Assembly: GCA_902773305.1 (NCBI GenBank)
Contig: CACYEB010000154.1
Coordinates: 1-17,343 of the forward strand
Direction of reading: 5' to 3'
DNA from: an uncultured Bacteroidia bacterium
Lineage (GTDB): Bacteria > Bacteroidota > Bacteroidia > Bacteroidales > UBA932
DNA length: 17,343 nt
Positions 1 to 6,866 of this stretch are shown here, one piece after another. Below the pieces are notes generated by a model that ran no database searches, was not told the origin of the DNA, and saw only the letters and a program-made list of their open reading frames with translations. Both the position numbers and the translations under genes were made by a program. Numbering within the stretch: position 1 is the stretch's first letter; each line of letters starts with the position of its first letter.

Positions 1-69
1 AATATTTTCGCCGACATCATTACCAAGGTATATAACAACAGGGCCATCAGCGACACCTTTATCTTTTAA
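1..69 (+). CDS. C-terminal end of an unidentified upstream gene (partial)
   Basis: The window opens inside an open frame that reads 22 codons (ending ...NNRAISDTFIF) and stops at a TAA at 67-69. The nadE ATG follows three bases later in the same frame, so the two genes are tightly packed and probably co-transcribed. The tail is too short to assign to a family. It does not resemble the CN-hydrolase (glutaminase) domain that precedes the synthetase domain in two-domain NAD synthetases, although 22 residues cannot exclude this. Confidence 0.5.
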   Translation, partial: NIFADIITKVYNNRAISDTFIF

Positions 70-72
70 GCT

Positions 73-912
73 ATGATACTCGAGCCCGACATCCTCATAG
101 AGTCGGTCTATGAGACACTCATCTCCAAGATCCGCAGTTACTTTGCAGGTGCCGGGATGTCCAAAGCCGTGATAGGCCTCTCCGGCGGTGTAGATTCGGC
201 ACTGGTGGCTGCACTGGCCGCAGATGCCCTCGGGGCAGAGAATGTCCACGGCATTATGATGCCCAGCGAGTTCTCCACATCCCACTCAATCAGCGATTCA
301 GAACAGCTGGCCGCCAATCTGGGCATCAGCAGTGAGACCATTCCCATAAGACCGGCTTACGATTCCATAATGGCCTCCCTTGCCCATTTCTTTGCCGACG
401 GACAGTGGACCACCGCGCAGGAGAATATCCAGGCCCGCATCCGCGGTCTCATACTGATGGCCTACTCCAACAAGTTCAATGCGCTGGTGCTCAACACCTC
501 CAACAAAAGCGAACTGTCCTGCGGCTACGGCACCCTTTACGGCGACCTTGCCGGAGCCATTATGGTGATTGCCGACCTGTATAAGCTTCAGGTATATGAG
601 CTCTGCCGCTACATTAACCGCGATGGCGAGCGCATTCCTGAGCATATCCTCACCAAGGCTCCATCTGCAGAGCTCAAGCCCGGACAGAAAGACAGCGATT
701 CGCTGCCTCCCTATGAAATTCTGGACCGCGTGCTCCACGCCCTCAACGAAGAAGGTTTGAGCGAAGAAGAGGTCGAGGCATCATTCCCCGACAAGGCTGC
801 CGCCAGACGCGCCATATCGCTTCGCCACGCATCCGCCTTCAAACTTATGCAGATTCCTCAGATGCTCACGGTGAGCAGCAAACCCCTGGCCCCTGCATTC
901 AAGTGTCTGTAG
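73..912 (+). CDS. nadE: NAD+ synthetase (ammonia-dependent type)
   Basis: NadE makes NAD+ from deamido-NAD+, ATP and ammonia, the last step of NAD synthesis in the cytoplasm. The 279-residue protein has the N-type ATP pyrophosphatase P-loop SGGVDS at residues 37-42. It also has the family block ENIQARIRG (117-125), then NTSNKSE (141-147) running into GYGTLYGD (151-158), and the C-terminal PSAEL-x-P-x-Q-x-D-x-D-x-LPPY segment. These are the ATP, Mg and deamido-NAD sites of the family. The length fits the stand-alone synthetase; the N-terminal amidase domain of glutamine-dependent enzymes (about 540 residues or more in total) is absent. Hence free ammonia, or a separate amidotransferase, is the likely nitrogen source. 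The ATG lies three bases after the preceding stop. A small membrane-protein gene follows after four bases, suggesting one operon. Confidence 0.95.
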   Translation: MILEPDILIESVYETLISKIRSYFAGAGMSKAVIGLSGGVDSALVAALAADALGAENVHGIMMPSEFSTSHSISDSEQLAANLGISSETIPIRPAYDSIMASLAHFFADGQWTTAQENIQARIRGLILMAYSNKFNALVLNTSNKSELSCGYGTLYGDLAGAIMVIADLYKLQVYELCRYINRDGERIPEHILTKAPSAELKPGQKDSDSLPPYEILDRVLHALNEEGLSEEEVEASFPDKAAARRAISLRHASAFKLMQIPQMLTVSSKPLAPAFKCL

Positions 913-916
913 CGAT

Positions 917-1177
917 ATGAAAGTGTTCCTCCTGGCTGTGGCAATTGTGGCACTGTGCGTTTTCGGACTGTGCTTCAACATCGTATTCCGCAAGGACGGC
1001 AAGTTTCCCGACGGCGAAATCGCCCACAACAAGGAACTTCGCAAACGGGGCATCGTGTGCGCAAAGGAAGAGGAACTGCGTCTGTGGGGCAAGAAGCACA
1101 ACAAGGCCAATCCCGACTGCGCCGACCTCGGCTGCACCAGTTGCCGGGGGTGCGAAATATCAAAAGAAAACGTTTAG
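917..1177 (+). CDS. Small cysteine-rich, membrane-anchored protein of unknown function
   Basis: This 86-residue protein has one N-terminal hydrophobic segment (about residues 3-24) followed by a basic, soluble part. The central stretch FRKDGKFPDGEIAHNKELRKRGIVC (about 24-48, written here in pieces: FRKDGKFP, then NKELRKRGI) resembles a short conserved protein I associate with Bacteroidales genomes, with no function known to me. Cysteines at 48, 68, 73, 76 and 79 give a C-terminal Cx4CxxCxxC cluster that could bind a metal ion or an iron-sulfur centre; this is inference. With the positive residues just after the helix, the tail is predicted to face the cytoplasm. It starts four bases after nadE and is probably translated from the same mRNA. 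The end is convergent with lptB. NqrM-like maturation proteins also pair one helix with cysteines, but I see no convincing match. Confidence 0.75.
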   Translation: MKVFLLAVAIVALCVFGLCFNIVFRKDGKFPDGEIAHNKELRKRGIVCAKEEELRLWGKKHNKANPDCADLGCTSCRGCEISKENV

Positions 1178-1203
1178 TTCATCCATTCGCTGCTACGAAA
1201 AAG

Positions 1204-1229
1204 CTTCGCTCCGGGCCAGGGAGAACATA
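1204..1229 (-). repeat. 26-bp intergenic repeat, copy 1 (terminator-like, after lptB)
   Basis: These 26 bases are identical, in reverse complement, to 5786-5811. Read on the minus strand, in the direction of lptB transcription, the element begins about three bases after the lptB stop codon. It contains an imperfect dyad (TTCTCC, loop CTGGCCC, GGA-gc-GAA) and runs directly into TTTTT at the plus-strand A run 1198-1202. That arrangement is like a weak intrinsic terminator for the dnaX-lptB operon. The hairpin is short, so termination is inferred, not certain. The stretch 1178-1232 holds no other feature I can recognise. Confidence 0.6.
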
Positions 1230-1232
1230 GGA

Positions 1233-1991
1233 TTACAGTTCTTCGCCGGGACGTTTGTGGAGTACCGCCTTGCGAAGTTCGAAGTTCTGTCCCAGATATT
1301 TGCGCCGGACATCGGGATTGGACGCCAGTTGCTCGGGTGTGCCGCTTTCCAGAATCTCACCGTCATAGAGCAGATAGGCGCGGTCGGTGATGGCCAGTGT
1401 CTCGTGCACGTTGTGGTCGGTAATCACGATACCGATATTGCGGGTCTTCAGGTGGGCGATTATGTGCTGGATATCCTCCACCGCAATGGGGTCGACTCCG
1501 GCAAATGGCTCGTCCAGCAAGATGAACTTGGGGTTGGTGGCCAGCGCACGGGCTATCTCGCAGCGCCGCCGCTCACCTCCGGAAAGCTGGATGCCCAGGC
1601 TCTTGCGTACCTTTCCCAAACCGAATTCGCCTATAAGCTCTTCGAGCCGCTGCTGACGCGTCTCCCTGGGGATATTGTTCATCTCCATCACGGAGAGGAT
1701 GTTGTCGTCCACGCTCATACGGCGGAACACCGACGCCTCCTGCGCCAGGTATCCGAGCCCCTTCTGGGCCCGACGATACATCGGAAGATTGGTGATTTCC
1801 TCATCTCCCAGGAAGATCTTGCCCGAATTGGGTTTGACAAGACCGGTTATCATATAGAAACTGGTGGTCTTGCCGGCACCGTTCGGCCCCAGAAGGCCTA
1901 CGATCTCTCCCTGCTCGACCTCTATCGACGCACCCTTTACAACGGTGCGCATTCCATATTTCTTGACAAGATTGACGGTATAAAGTTTCAT
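1233..1991 (-). CDS. lptB: LPS export ABC transporter ATP-binding protein LptB
   Basis: LptB is the cytoplasmic ATPase of the LptB2FGC complex, which extracts lipopolysaccharide from the inner membrane and drives it towards the outer membrane. All ABC ATPase motifs are present in the 252 residues: Walker [10 protein letters not shown] (35-43), Q-loop Q84, signature LSGGE (136-140) followed by [10 protein letters not shown], Walker B ILLDEP (157-162), D-loop and H-loop H193. The LptB-type stretches [29 protein letters not shown] and [18 protein letters not shown] separate it from the LivF/LivG relatives. The C-terminal tail after about residue 235 is short. The gene lies 23 bases downstream of dnaX on the same strand. 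The other lpt genes are not in this window. Confidence 0.93.
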   Translation of the reverse strand: MKLYTVNLVKKYGMRTVVKGASIEVEQGEIVGLLGPNGAGKTTSFYMITGLVKPNSGKIFLGDEEITNLPMYRRAQKGLGYLAQEASVFRRMSVDDNILSVMEMNNIPRETRQQRLEELIGEFGLGKVRKSLGIQLSGGERRRCEIARALATNPKFILLDEPFAGVDPIAVEDIQHIIAHLKTRNIGIVITDHNVHETLAITDRAYLLYDGEILESGTPEQLASNPDVRRKYLGQNFELRKAVLHKRPGEEL

Positions 1992-2014
1992 CTTAAATAC
2001 AAATTATCGGCTTC

Positions 2015-3817
2015 TTACGACACCTCCAACTCGAATTCCCGCCCGAACTCGGCCACCTTTTCAGAATCGTTCATCATAGCCTTTGCCACCTCTGTGGGCA
2101 TATACGGCTGGGAAGAACCGTCCTGTTCCTGCTGGGGCAGCACCTCTATCTTGAGGCGTACCTTGCTGTTGCCCAAAGCCTTGCGCAGACTCGACTGCAG
2201 AGCGGGCAGGCGCTGCTCGACAATCCAGTTTTTCTGCAACTCGCTTGCCACGAATTGAGTGACTGTATTCTCTTCGGCAGAATAAACGGGGGTATTCTTG
2301 GCAAGATTGGCTCTCAGGTTGGGGGCCTTGACCGTGGCCAGAAACTCCTTCCACCCCTCTTCCAACACCTGGGGCGTTATCGGAACATCGGTTTCCGCCG
2401 GTTTTCCGCCCTCCCCCGATGCAGGGGCGGCTGCCGGGGAGGCATCGCCCGCCTTGCTCATCATATCACTTATGGAGAGCGTCGGCACCGCCTTGGGCCT
2501 GGGGGCCTTTGCGGGGGTGGCTGTGGCTGCAGGGGCTGCAGGGGCTGCAGGAGTTGCAGGGGCAGCAGGAGTTGAAGGCTTGGCAGAAGCAGATGCGGGC
2601 GCGGCAGAAGAAACAGCAGCGGAAGGTGCCGCAACTGGAGCTGCGGGCGCAGCCGGGGTTGCAGATGCAGCCGGTGCAACCTGTGTTGCGGCCGGGGCGG
2701 TTGTTGCGGCGACTGCGACCGGAGCAGCGCAGATGCGCGCCATCTTGATCAGCGCAAACTCTATCAGCAGCCGGGGATTCCCGGAGGCCTTGTATGAAGA
2801 TTCGCATCCGGTGGATATCTCAAGCGCCTTGTACAGAAACTCCATTGAGCACTTCCGGGCGTATTCATCGTATTTTGAGGCGATGGTGGGGGCCATCTCC
2901 AACAGGCTGCGCGAAGAACTCATCCTGCACACTATCAGATCGCGCAGGTGGGAACTCAATCCCGATATGAAGTGCAGGGCGTTGAACCCCTTGGAGAGGA
3001 TTTCGTCGAAGAGCACCAGAGCCTGCGCGAAATCTCCCGCAAGCAGCATATCGGTAAGACGGAAATAGTAATCGTAGTCCAGCACGTTCAGGATGCCGAT
3101 CACCTTGTCGTAGGTTATCTCCCCACCGCAAAATGCCACCGTCTGGTCGAACAGCGTGAGGGCGTCACGCATCGCTCCGTCGGCTTTCTGGGCGATTATG
3201 TGAAGGGCGTCGTCGCTTGCCGTGACATTCTCCGAAGCCGCTATCTCCTTGAGGTTGCGAACTATGTCCTCTACCTTTATACGGTTGAAATCATAGGTTT
3301 GGCAGCGGGATAGGATCGTGGGGAGGATTTTGTGCTTCTCGGTGGTGGCGAGTATGAATACCGCATATGCCGGCGGCTCTTCCAGCGTCTTCAGGAAAGC
3401 GTTGAAGGCTGCCTGCGAGAGCATATGCACCTCGTCTATGATGTATACGCTGTAGCGGCCTATCTGCGGCGGGATGCGCACCTGGTCGGTAAGGGTACGG
3501 ATATCTTCCACCGAGTTGTTGCTGGCGGCATCAAGTTCGTGGATGCAATAGGAACGCCCCTCGGCAAATGAACGGCACGACTCGCACTCGCCGCACGGCT
3601 CCATATCGGGGCCGGGGTTGGAGCAATTGATGGTCTTGGCGAAAATACGGGCGCAACTGGTCTTGCCCACGCCGCGCGGGCCGCAGAAAAGGTATGCGTG
3701 CGCCAACTGTCCGCTCACGATGGAGTTCTTGAGCGTACGTGCTATATTTTCCTGGCCTACCAGCTTGTCAAACGTCGCCGGCCTGTATTTCCTTGCCGAT
3801 ACAATGAATTGTCCCAT
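2015..3817 (-). CDS. dnaX: DNA polymerase III subunit gamma/tau (clamp loader)
   Basis: DnaX is the ATPase of the replicative clamp loader and, in its long tau form, links the polymerase to the helicase. The 600-residue protein starts MGQFIVSARKYRPATF, the usual N-terminus, so the ATG at 3817 is secure. It shows Walker A GPRGVGKTS (46-54), zinc-knuckle cysteines C65, C75, C78 and C81, Walker B with DEVH (127-130) and the sensor/arginine-finger SRC (169-171). AAA+ and collar domains run to about residue 360. A low-complexity Ala/Pro linker follows (about 363-440). A conserved Bacteroidota-type C-terminal domain starts near 475 (LEEGWKEF ... NLRANLAKNTP). I saw no A-rich slippery heptamer with a stop in the shifted frame, so a frameshifted gamma product is not evident. 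The gene is divergent from the M16 peptidase gene, and lptB follows. Confidence 0.95.
   Translation of the reverse strand: MGQFIVSARKYRPATFDKLVGQENIARTLKNSIVSGQLAHAYLFCGPRGVGKTSCARIFAKTINCSNPGPDMEPCGECESCRSFAEGRSYCIHELDAASNNSVEDIRTLTDQVRIPPQIGRYSVYIIDEVHMLSQAAFNAFLKTLEEPPAYAVFILATTEKHKILPTILSRCQTYDFNRIKVEDIVRNLKEIAASENVTASDDALHIIAQKADGAMRDALTLFDQTVAFCGGEITYDKVIGILNVLDYDYYFRLTDMLLAGDFAQALVLFDEILSKGFNALHFISGLSSHLRDLIVCRMSSSRSLLEMAPTIASKYDEYARKCSMEFLYKALEISTGCESSYKASGNPRLLIEFALIKMARICAAPVAVAATTAPAATQVAPAASATPAAPAAPVAAPSAAVSSAAPASASAKPSTPAAPATPAAPAAPAATATPAKAPRPKAVPTLSISDMMSKAGDASPAAAPASGEGGKPAETDVPITPQVLEEGWKEFLATVKAPNLRANLAKNTPVYSAEENTVTQFVASELQKNWIVEQRLPALQSSLRKALGNSKVRLKIEVLPQQEQDGSSQPYMPTEVAKAMMNDSEKVAEFGREFELEVS
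2525..2578. repeat. dnaX: 9-bp tandem repeat inside dnaX (Ala/Pro linker)
   Basis: Six 9-bp units follow each other here: GGCTGCAGG three times exactly at 2525-2551, then the variants AGTTGCAGG, GGCAGCAGG and AGTTGAAGG. On the coding (minus) strand they encode the residue triplets PST-PAA-PAT-PAA-PAA-PAA of the tau linker. The surrounding 2500-2730 is also made largely of GCN/CCN codons. Copy number could change by slippage in steps of three residues without breaking the frame. Confidence 0.75.
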
Positions 3818-3823
3818 ATTCTA

Positions 3824-3831
3824 CAAAAGTA
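3824..3831 (-). promoter_or_regulatory. dnaX: -7 promoter element for dnaX, six bases from the start codon
   Basis: On the minus strand TACTTTTG matches the Bacteroidota -7 consensus TAnnTTTG. Its last base is six bases before the dnaX ATG, so transcription would begin at or within about three bases of the start codon, giving a leaderless or nearly leaderless mRNA. The -33 position at 19-base spacing reads GGTG rather than TTTG, so this half is weak. Confidence 0.5.
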
Positions 3832-3842
3832 CGAAATAATAT

Positions 3843-3850
3843 TAATTTTG
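3843..3850 (+). promoter_or_regulatory. -7 promoter element for the M16 peptidase gene
   Basis: TAATTTTG is an exact match to TAnnTTTG in the 52-bp gap between two divergent genes, 11 bp from the opposing dnaX -7 element. The predicted transcription start is about 3854-3857. That is 13-16 bases before the ATG at 3870, and essentially at the in-frame GTG at 3855. I see no TTTG at the -33 position (3820-3823 reads TCTA). Confidence 0.5.
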
Positions 3851-3869
3851 CACCGTGGAAAAAGAGAAT

Positions 3870-5102
3870 ATGGAGAATAAAGTTTTTACGCTGGCCAGCG
3901 GTATGAAAGTCGCCTTCAAGAAGACCAATTCTTCAGTGGCATACTGCGCGTTGTGCATCAAGGCCGGCACTTCCAACGAGCCCGCCGGCAAGCACGGCCT
4001 GGCCCATCTTACAGAGCATATGATATTCCGTGGCTGCGAAAAACGCTCTGCCCGCAGCATCAACGACCGTCTGGAAAAGTTGGGCGGCGATATGAACGCC
4101 TACACCGCCAAAGAAGAAACCGTGGTCTATTGCACAGTCCTCAAGGAGGATATTGCCAAAGCCATCGACCTTTCTTTTGAAATCGTATTCACCTCGCTCT
4201 TTGACGAAGACGAACTGGAGAAAGAGAAGAACGTGGTGGCCGACGAGATAAATATGTGTCTGGACAATCCGGCCGACTTCATTTTTGAAGACTACGAAAA
4301 ACTGCTTTTCAAGGGGCATCCCCTTTCCAGGACCATCCTGGGCACCGCCGCATCGCTCAAGCAGATAACTTCCGACGACATCCGCGCTTTTGTGCGTGAA
4401 CGGTACGTCCCCGCAAATATGAGTTTCGTAGTGGTCGGCGACCTGGATCAGGCTGCCGTTGTTGAGATGGTAGGGAAACTGCTGGACAAATACGCTCCGT
4501 ATTTCGAAGGGTCCAAGGCTCCGGCGTCTGTCACCAAGAAACCTGCCGAGCAATTCTTCAATGTGGACAAGACACGCAAGTTCCATCAGGCCAACTGCAT
4601 CCTGGGCACGCGCGCCTACCCTTTCGGCCATCCCGACAGGATGGCGATGACCTTGCTCACCAACATTTTGGGCGGCCCCGCCAGCAACTCCCGCCTGAAC
4701 AGTTCCCTGCGCGAGAAAAAGGCTCTGGTATATCACGTTGACGCCTCATATGTAAGGTATTCCACAGCCGGTGTGGCTTTGGTATATTATGGCTGCGACA
4801 AGGACAATGTGGATAAGTGCGCCGACCTGGTGATGAAGGAACTGCGCAAGATACGCGAGGTGTCCCTTAGCGATGCCGCGCTCAAGGCGGCAAAGAAGCA
4901 GATGCTGGCCCAGAACGCCATCGCCTCTGAATATGGAGAGGCACAGGCTCTCTCAATTGCCCGCAGCATAGTGCGCTTCGGGGAGTATCCCACCTCCGAA
5001 CTGTTCCGCAAAAGACTGCAGGCAGTCACTTCTGAACAGCTTCAACGCGTGGCGCGGGAGACTTATGCGGAAGACAAAATCAGCCGCCTGATATACAGAT
5101 AG
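3870..5102 (+). CDS. M16 family (insulinase-type) zinc metallopeptidase
   Basis: This 410-residue single-chain M16 peptidase is similar in size to the processing-peptidase-like bacterial members, which cut short peptides or protein N-termini. Numbering from the ATG at 3870, the inverted zinc motif HLTEH is at 46-50. The third ligand is probably E126 in KNVVADEI, 76 residues after H50. The C-terminal half carries the family arginine/tyrosine motif in SSLREKKALVYHVDASY. No signal peptide is visible, so it is probably cytoplasmic. Start choice: the ATG (MENKVFTL) aligns well with the family, but an in-frame GTG at 3855 would add five residues and lies exactly where transcription is predicted to begin. 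The O-methyltransferase gene follows after two bases, so the two are co-transcribed. Substrate unknown. Confidence 0.9.
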   Translation: MENKVFTLASGMKVAFKKTNSSVAYCALCIKAGTSNEPAGKHGLAHLTEHMIFRGCEKRSARSINDRLEKLGGDMNAYTAKEETVVYCTVLKEDIAKAIDLSFEIVFTSLFDEDELEKEKNVVADEINMCLDNPADFIFEDYEKLLFKGHPLSRTILGTAASLKQITSDDIRAFVRERYVPANMSFVVVGDLDQAAVVEMVGKLLDKYAPYFEGSKAPASVTKKPAEQFFNVDKTRKFHQANCILGTRAYPFGHPDRMAMTLLTNILGGPASNSRLNSSLREKKALVYHVDASYVRYSTAGVALVYYGCDKDNVDKCADLVMKELRKIREVSLSDAALKAAKKQMLAQNAIASEYGEAQALSIARSIVRFGEYPTSELFRKRLQAVTSEQLQRVARETYAEDKISRLIYR

Positions 5103-5104
5103 AA

Positions 5105-5737
5105 ATGACCATAGAAGAGTATTGCCTTAACCATTCGTCGCTTCCCGAAAGCCTCGACGCCCTGAAGTGGATTGAACGCCAGACGCACATCCGTACCAGC
5201 CGCGCCCGTATGCTCTGCGGCAGGGAGGCCGGCGGTCTGCTGAGTGCAATCTCCAGGATGGTCGCCCCGCGGTGCATATTGGAACTGGGGGTGTTTACCG
5301 GCTATTCCACCGTCTGTCTGGCAGAGGGCCTTGCACCGGACGGCCGCATAGATGCCATTGAAATCAACGACGAACTGGAGGACATCATCCGCGAAGGCTA
5401 TGGCAAGGCAGGCATTTCAGACAAGGTCAATCTGCTGCTGGGCGATGCCCTGGTCATCCTTCCCGAACTGGACAATGCTTACGATCTTATCTATATCGAT
5501 GCCAACAAGCGGCAGTATCCCGATTACTGGCGCCTGACATCCGGCAAGGTGCGCCCCGGCGGCGTCATCATCGCCGACAACACCACCTGGGACGGCAAGG
5601 TCATAGAAGAACCGGCGCCCCGGGATGTCCAGAGCGCCGGTATCTTGGAATTCAATGAAATGGTTGCCGGAGACAACCGCTTCCGCAGCCTTATGCTGCC
5701 CCTTCGCGACGGAATGACTATATCTATCAGAAGATAG
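5105..5737 (+). CDS. Class I SAM-dependent O-methyltransferase (Methyltransf_3 type)
   Basis: The 210-residue protein belongs to the metal-dependent catechol/caffeoyl-CoA O-methyltransferase-like family, which moves a methyl group from S-adenosylmethionine to a hydroxyl of a small molecule or, in some members, to a tRNA wobble uridine derivative. The SAM motif ELGVFTGYS is at 60-68, with acidic E86 at the end of strand 2 (DAIEIN) and GDA at 113-115. The metal-binding residues are D132 (IYIDANK), D158 and N159 (IIADNTTW). Nothing shows the substrate; a TrmR-like tRNA role is possible because those enzymes share this fold. The start ATG is two bases after the M16 stop. The gene ends about 15 bases before a hairpin terminator shared with the convergent galM gene. 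Confidence 0.88.
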   Translation: MTIEEYCLNHSSLPESLDALKWIERQTHIRTSRARMLCGREAGGLLSAISRMVAPRCILELGVFTGYSTVCLAEGLAPDGRIDAIEINDELEDIIREGYGKAGISDKVNLLLGDALVILPELDNAYDLIYIDANKRQYPDYWRLTSGKVRPGGVIIADNTTWDGKVIEEPAPRDVQSAGILEFNEMVAGDNRFRSLMLPLRDGMTISIRR

Positions 5738-5753
5738 GAAGTCGCGGAATAGC

Positions 5754-5820
5754 AAAAAAAATCTTCACGTAGGGAACAGGGGTTGTATGTTCTCCCTGGC
5801 CCGGAGCGAAGATGTTTTTT
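5754..5820. terminator. Bidirectional intrinsic terminator between the O-methyltransferase and galM genes
   Basis: An eight-base A run (5754-5761) is followed by ATCTTC (5761-5766), which pairs with GAAGAT (5808-5813), followed by GTTTTTT. Inside, AGGGAACA (5771-5778) pairs with TGTTCTCCCT (5788-5797), leaving a two-base bulge and a loop of nine bases. Because the hairpin has T runs at the 3' end on both strands (T6 on plus, T8 on minus), it can end transcripts from both convergent operons. Its right part contains the 26-bp repeat. Confidence 0.8.
5786..5811 (+). repeat. 26-bp intergenic repeat, copy 2 (after the O-methyltransferase gene)
   Basis: This is the exact reverse complement of 1204-1229. 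On the plus strand it follows the M16/O-methyltransferase operon and is followed by AT-G-TTTTTT, just as copy 1 follows lptB and is followed by TTTTT. The orientation relative to the upstream operon is therefore the same in both copies. Here the sequence also serves as one arm of a longer hairpin. No third copy was found in the window. Confidence 0.75.
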
Positions 5821-5837
5821 GCGTATTGGAGCGACTT

Positions 5838-6866
5838 CTACTCTGCCGTGAACCTCCACTCGATAATGTTGCAGTAGGTCTCGCCCGGCAGCAAGGGCCG
5901 GAATGGGAACTGCAGTTTGTTGGGAGAGTCGGGGAAGGCCTGGCACTCCATCGCCACGCAGTCGTAATCCTTGTACTTGTATCCGTCCGGGGAGTCGGGA
6001 CAGCCCGAGAGCCAGTTACCGGTGTAGATTTGCACGCCGGGCTGATTTGTCAGCAACTCAACCTTGCGGCCTGCACAGCTGAGTTCTGCTGCGGGACGCA
6101 GACTTCCGTCGAAGCCGTCTATGCACCAGCAGTGGTCATAGCCCTTGCCGAATTTCAAAGGCTCGAAATCTGCATCCAGCTCCTTCCCTATCGGCTTAGC
6201 TTTGGTGAAATCCATCGGTGTGCCGGCCACAGGGGCCATCTCACCGTAGGGAATCAGCGTGGAATCGCCCGGAAGGAACCGGGAGGCATGGAGCTTAAGC
6301 AAATGACTGCGCACGCCGTCGCCCCCGAAAGCCTTCTGGCCGCGGAGATTGAAATAAACGTGATTGGTGAGGTTCACCACGGTGGGGGCATCGGTCACGG
6401 CCGAAATTTCCAGCCGCAACACGTTATCTTCAGAGAAAGTATATATAGCCTGGATGTCCAGCGCGCCGGGATATCCGGCATCGCCGTCGGGACTGTGCAG
6501 TTTGAAACGCACACCGCCCTCGAACTCCTCTGCATCCCAGACACGGTTGGCGTAGCATTGCTCACCGGGGCCGCCGTGAAGGTGGTTGGGGTCGTTGTTG
6601 ATAGCCAGCGAATACTCCTTGCCGCCCACGCTGAACTTGCCTTTCGCGATGCGGTTGGCGTAGCGGCCGGGAATCTTGCCGGCGCAGGGACCGTCGATAT
6701 ACCAATCCTCCGGCTTGGAGTAGGTCAGCACGATATTGTCGCGCACTCCGGCGGAGTCGGGCACCTCTATGGCAACGATGCCGGCGCCAAGGTTGCTGAG
6801 CACAACCCGGTTGCCGGCAGCGTTCACCAGTGCGAAGTGTTTTATTTCAGCTTGCGGACGTTCCAT
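5838..6866 (-). CDS. galM: Aldose 1-epimerase (galactose mutarotase)
   Basis: GalM interconverts beta- and alpha-galactose so that galactokinase, which needs the alpha form, can act. The 342-residue protein has the family landmarks GKIPGRYANRI with R72, NHLHGG with H97, NLTNHVYFNL with the catalytic acid H169, GYDH with D244, and the catalytic base E307 in CVAMECQAFPD. There is no signal peptide, so it is cytoplasmic, unlike the lipoprotein mutarotases of some Bacteroidota. Its first 25 bases overlap the end of galK, which implies translational coupling. The N-terminus MERPQAEIKHF is a few residues longer than strictly needed, but no better start exists nearby. Confidence 0.93.
   Translation of the reverse strand: MERPQAEIKHFALVNAAGNRVVLSNLGAGIVAIEVPDSAGVRDNIVLTYSKPEDWYIDGPCAGKIPGRYANRIAKGKFSVGGKEYSLAINNDPNHLHGGPGEQCYANRVWDAEEFEGGVRFKLHSPDGDAGYPGALDIQAIYTFSEDNVLRLEISAVTDAPTVVNLTNHVYFNLRGQKAFGGDGVRSHLLKLHASRFLPGDSTLIPYGEMAPVAGTPMDFTKAKPIGKELDADFEPLKFGKGYDHCWCIDGFDGSLRPAAELSCAGRKVELLTNQPGVQIYTGNWLSGCPDSPDGYKYKDYDCVAMECQAFPDSPNKLQFPFRPLLPGETYCNIIEWRFTAE

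Noticed and set aside
945..2258. Plus-strand ORF of 437 codons
   Set aside because: It is antisense to lptB and overlaps the small cysteine-rich gene; lptB has every ABC motif, and the ORF shows no family resemblance.
2298..3068. Plus-strand Ala/Gly-rich ORF of 256 codons
   Set aside because: It is antisense to the Ala/Pro linker and core of dnaX; a low-complexity shadow.
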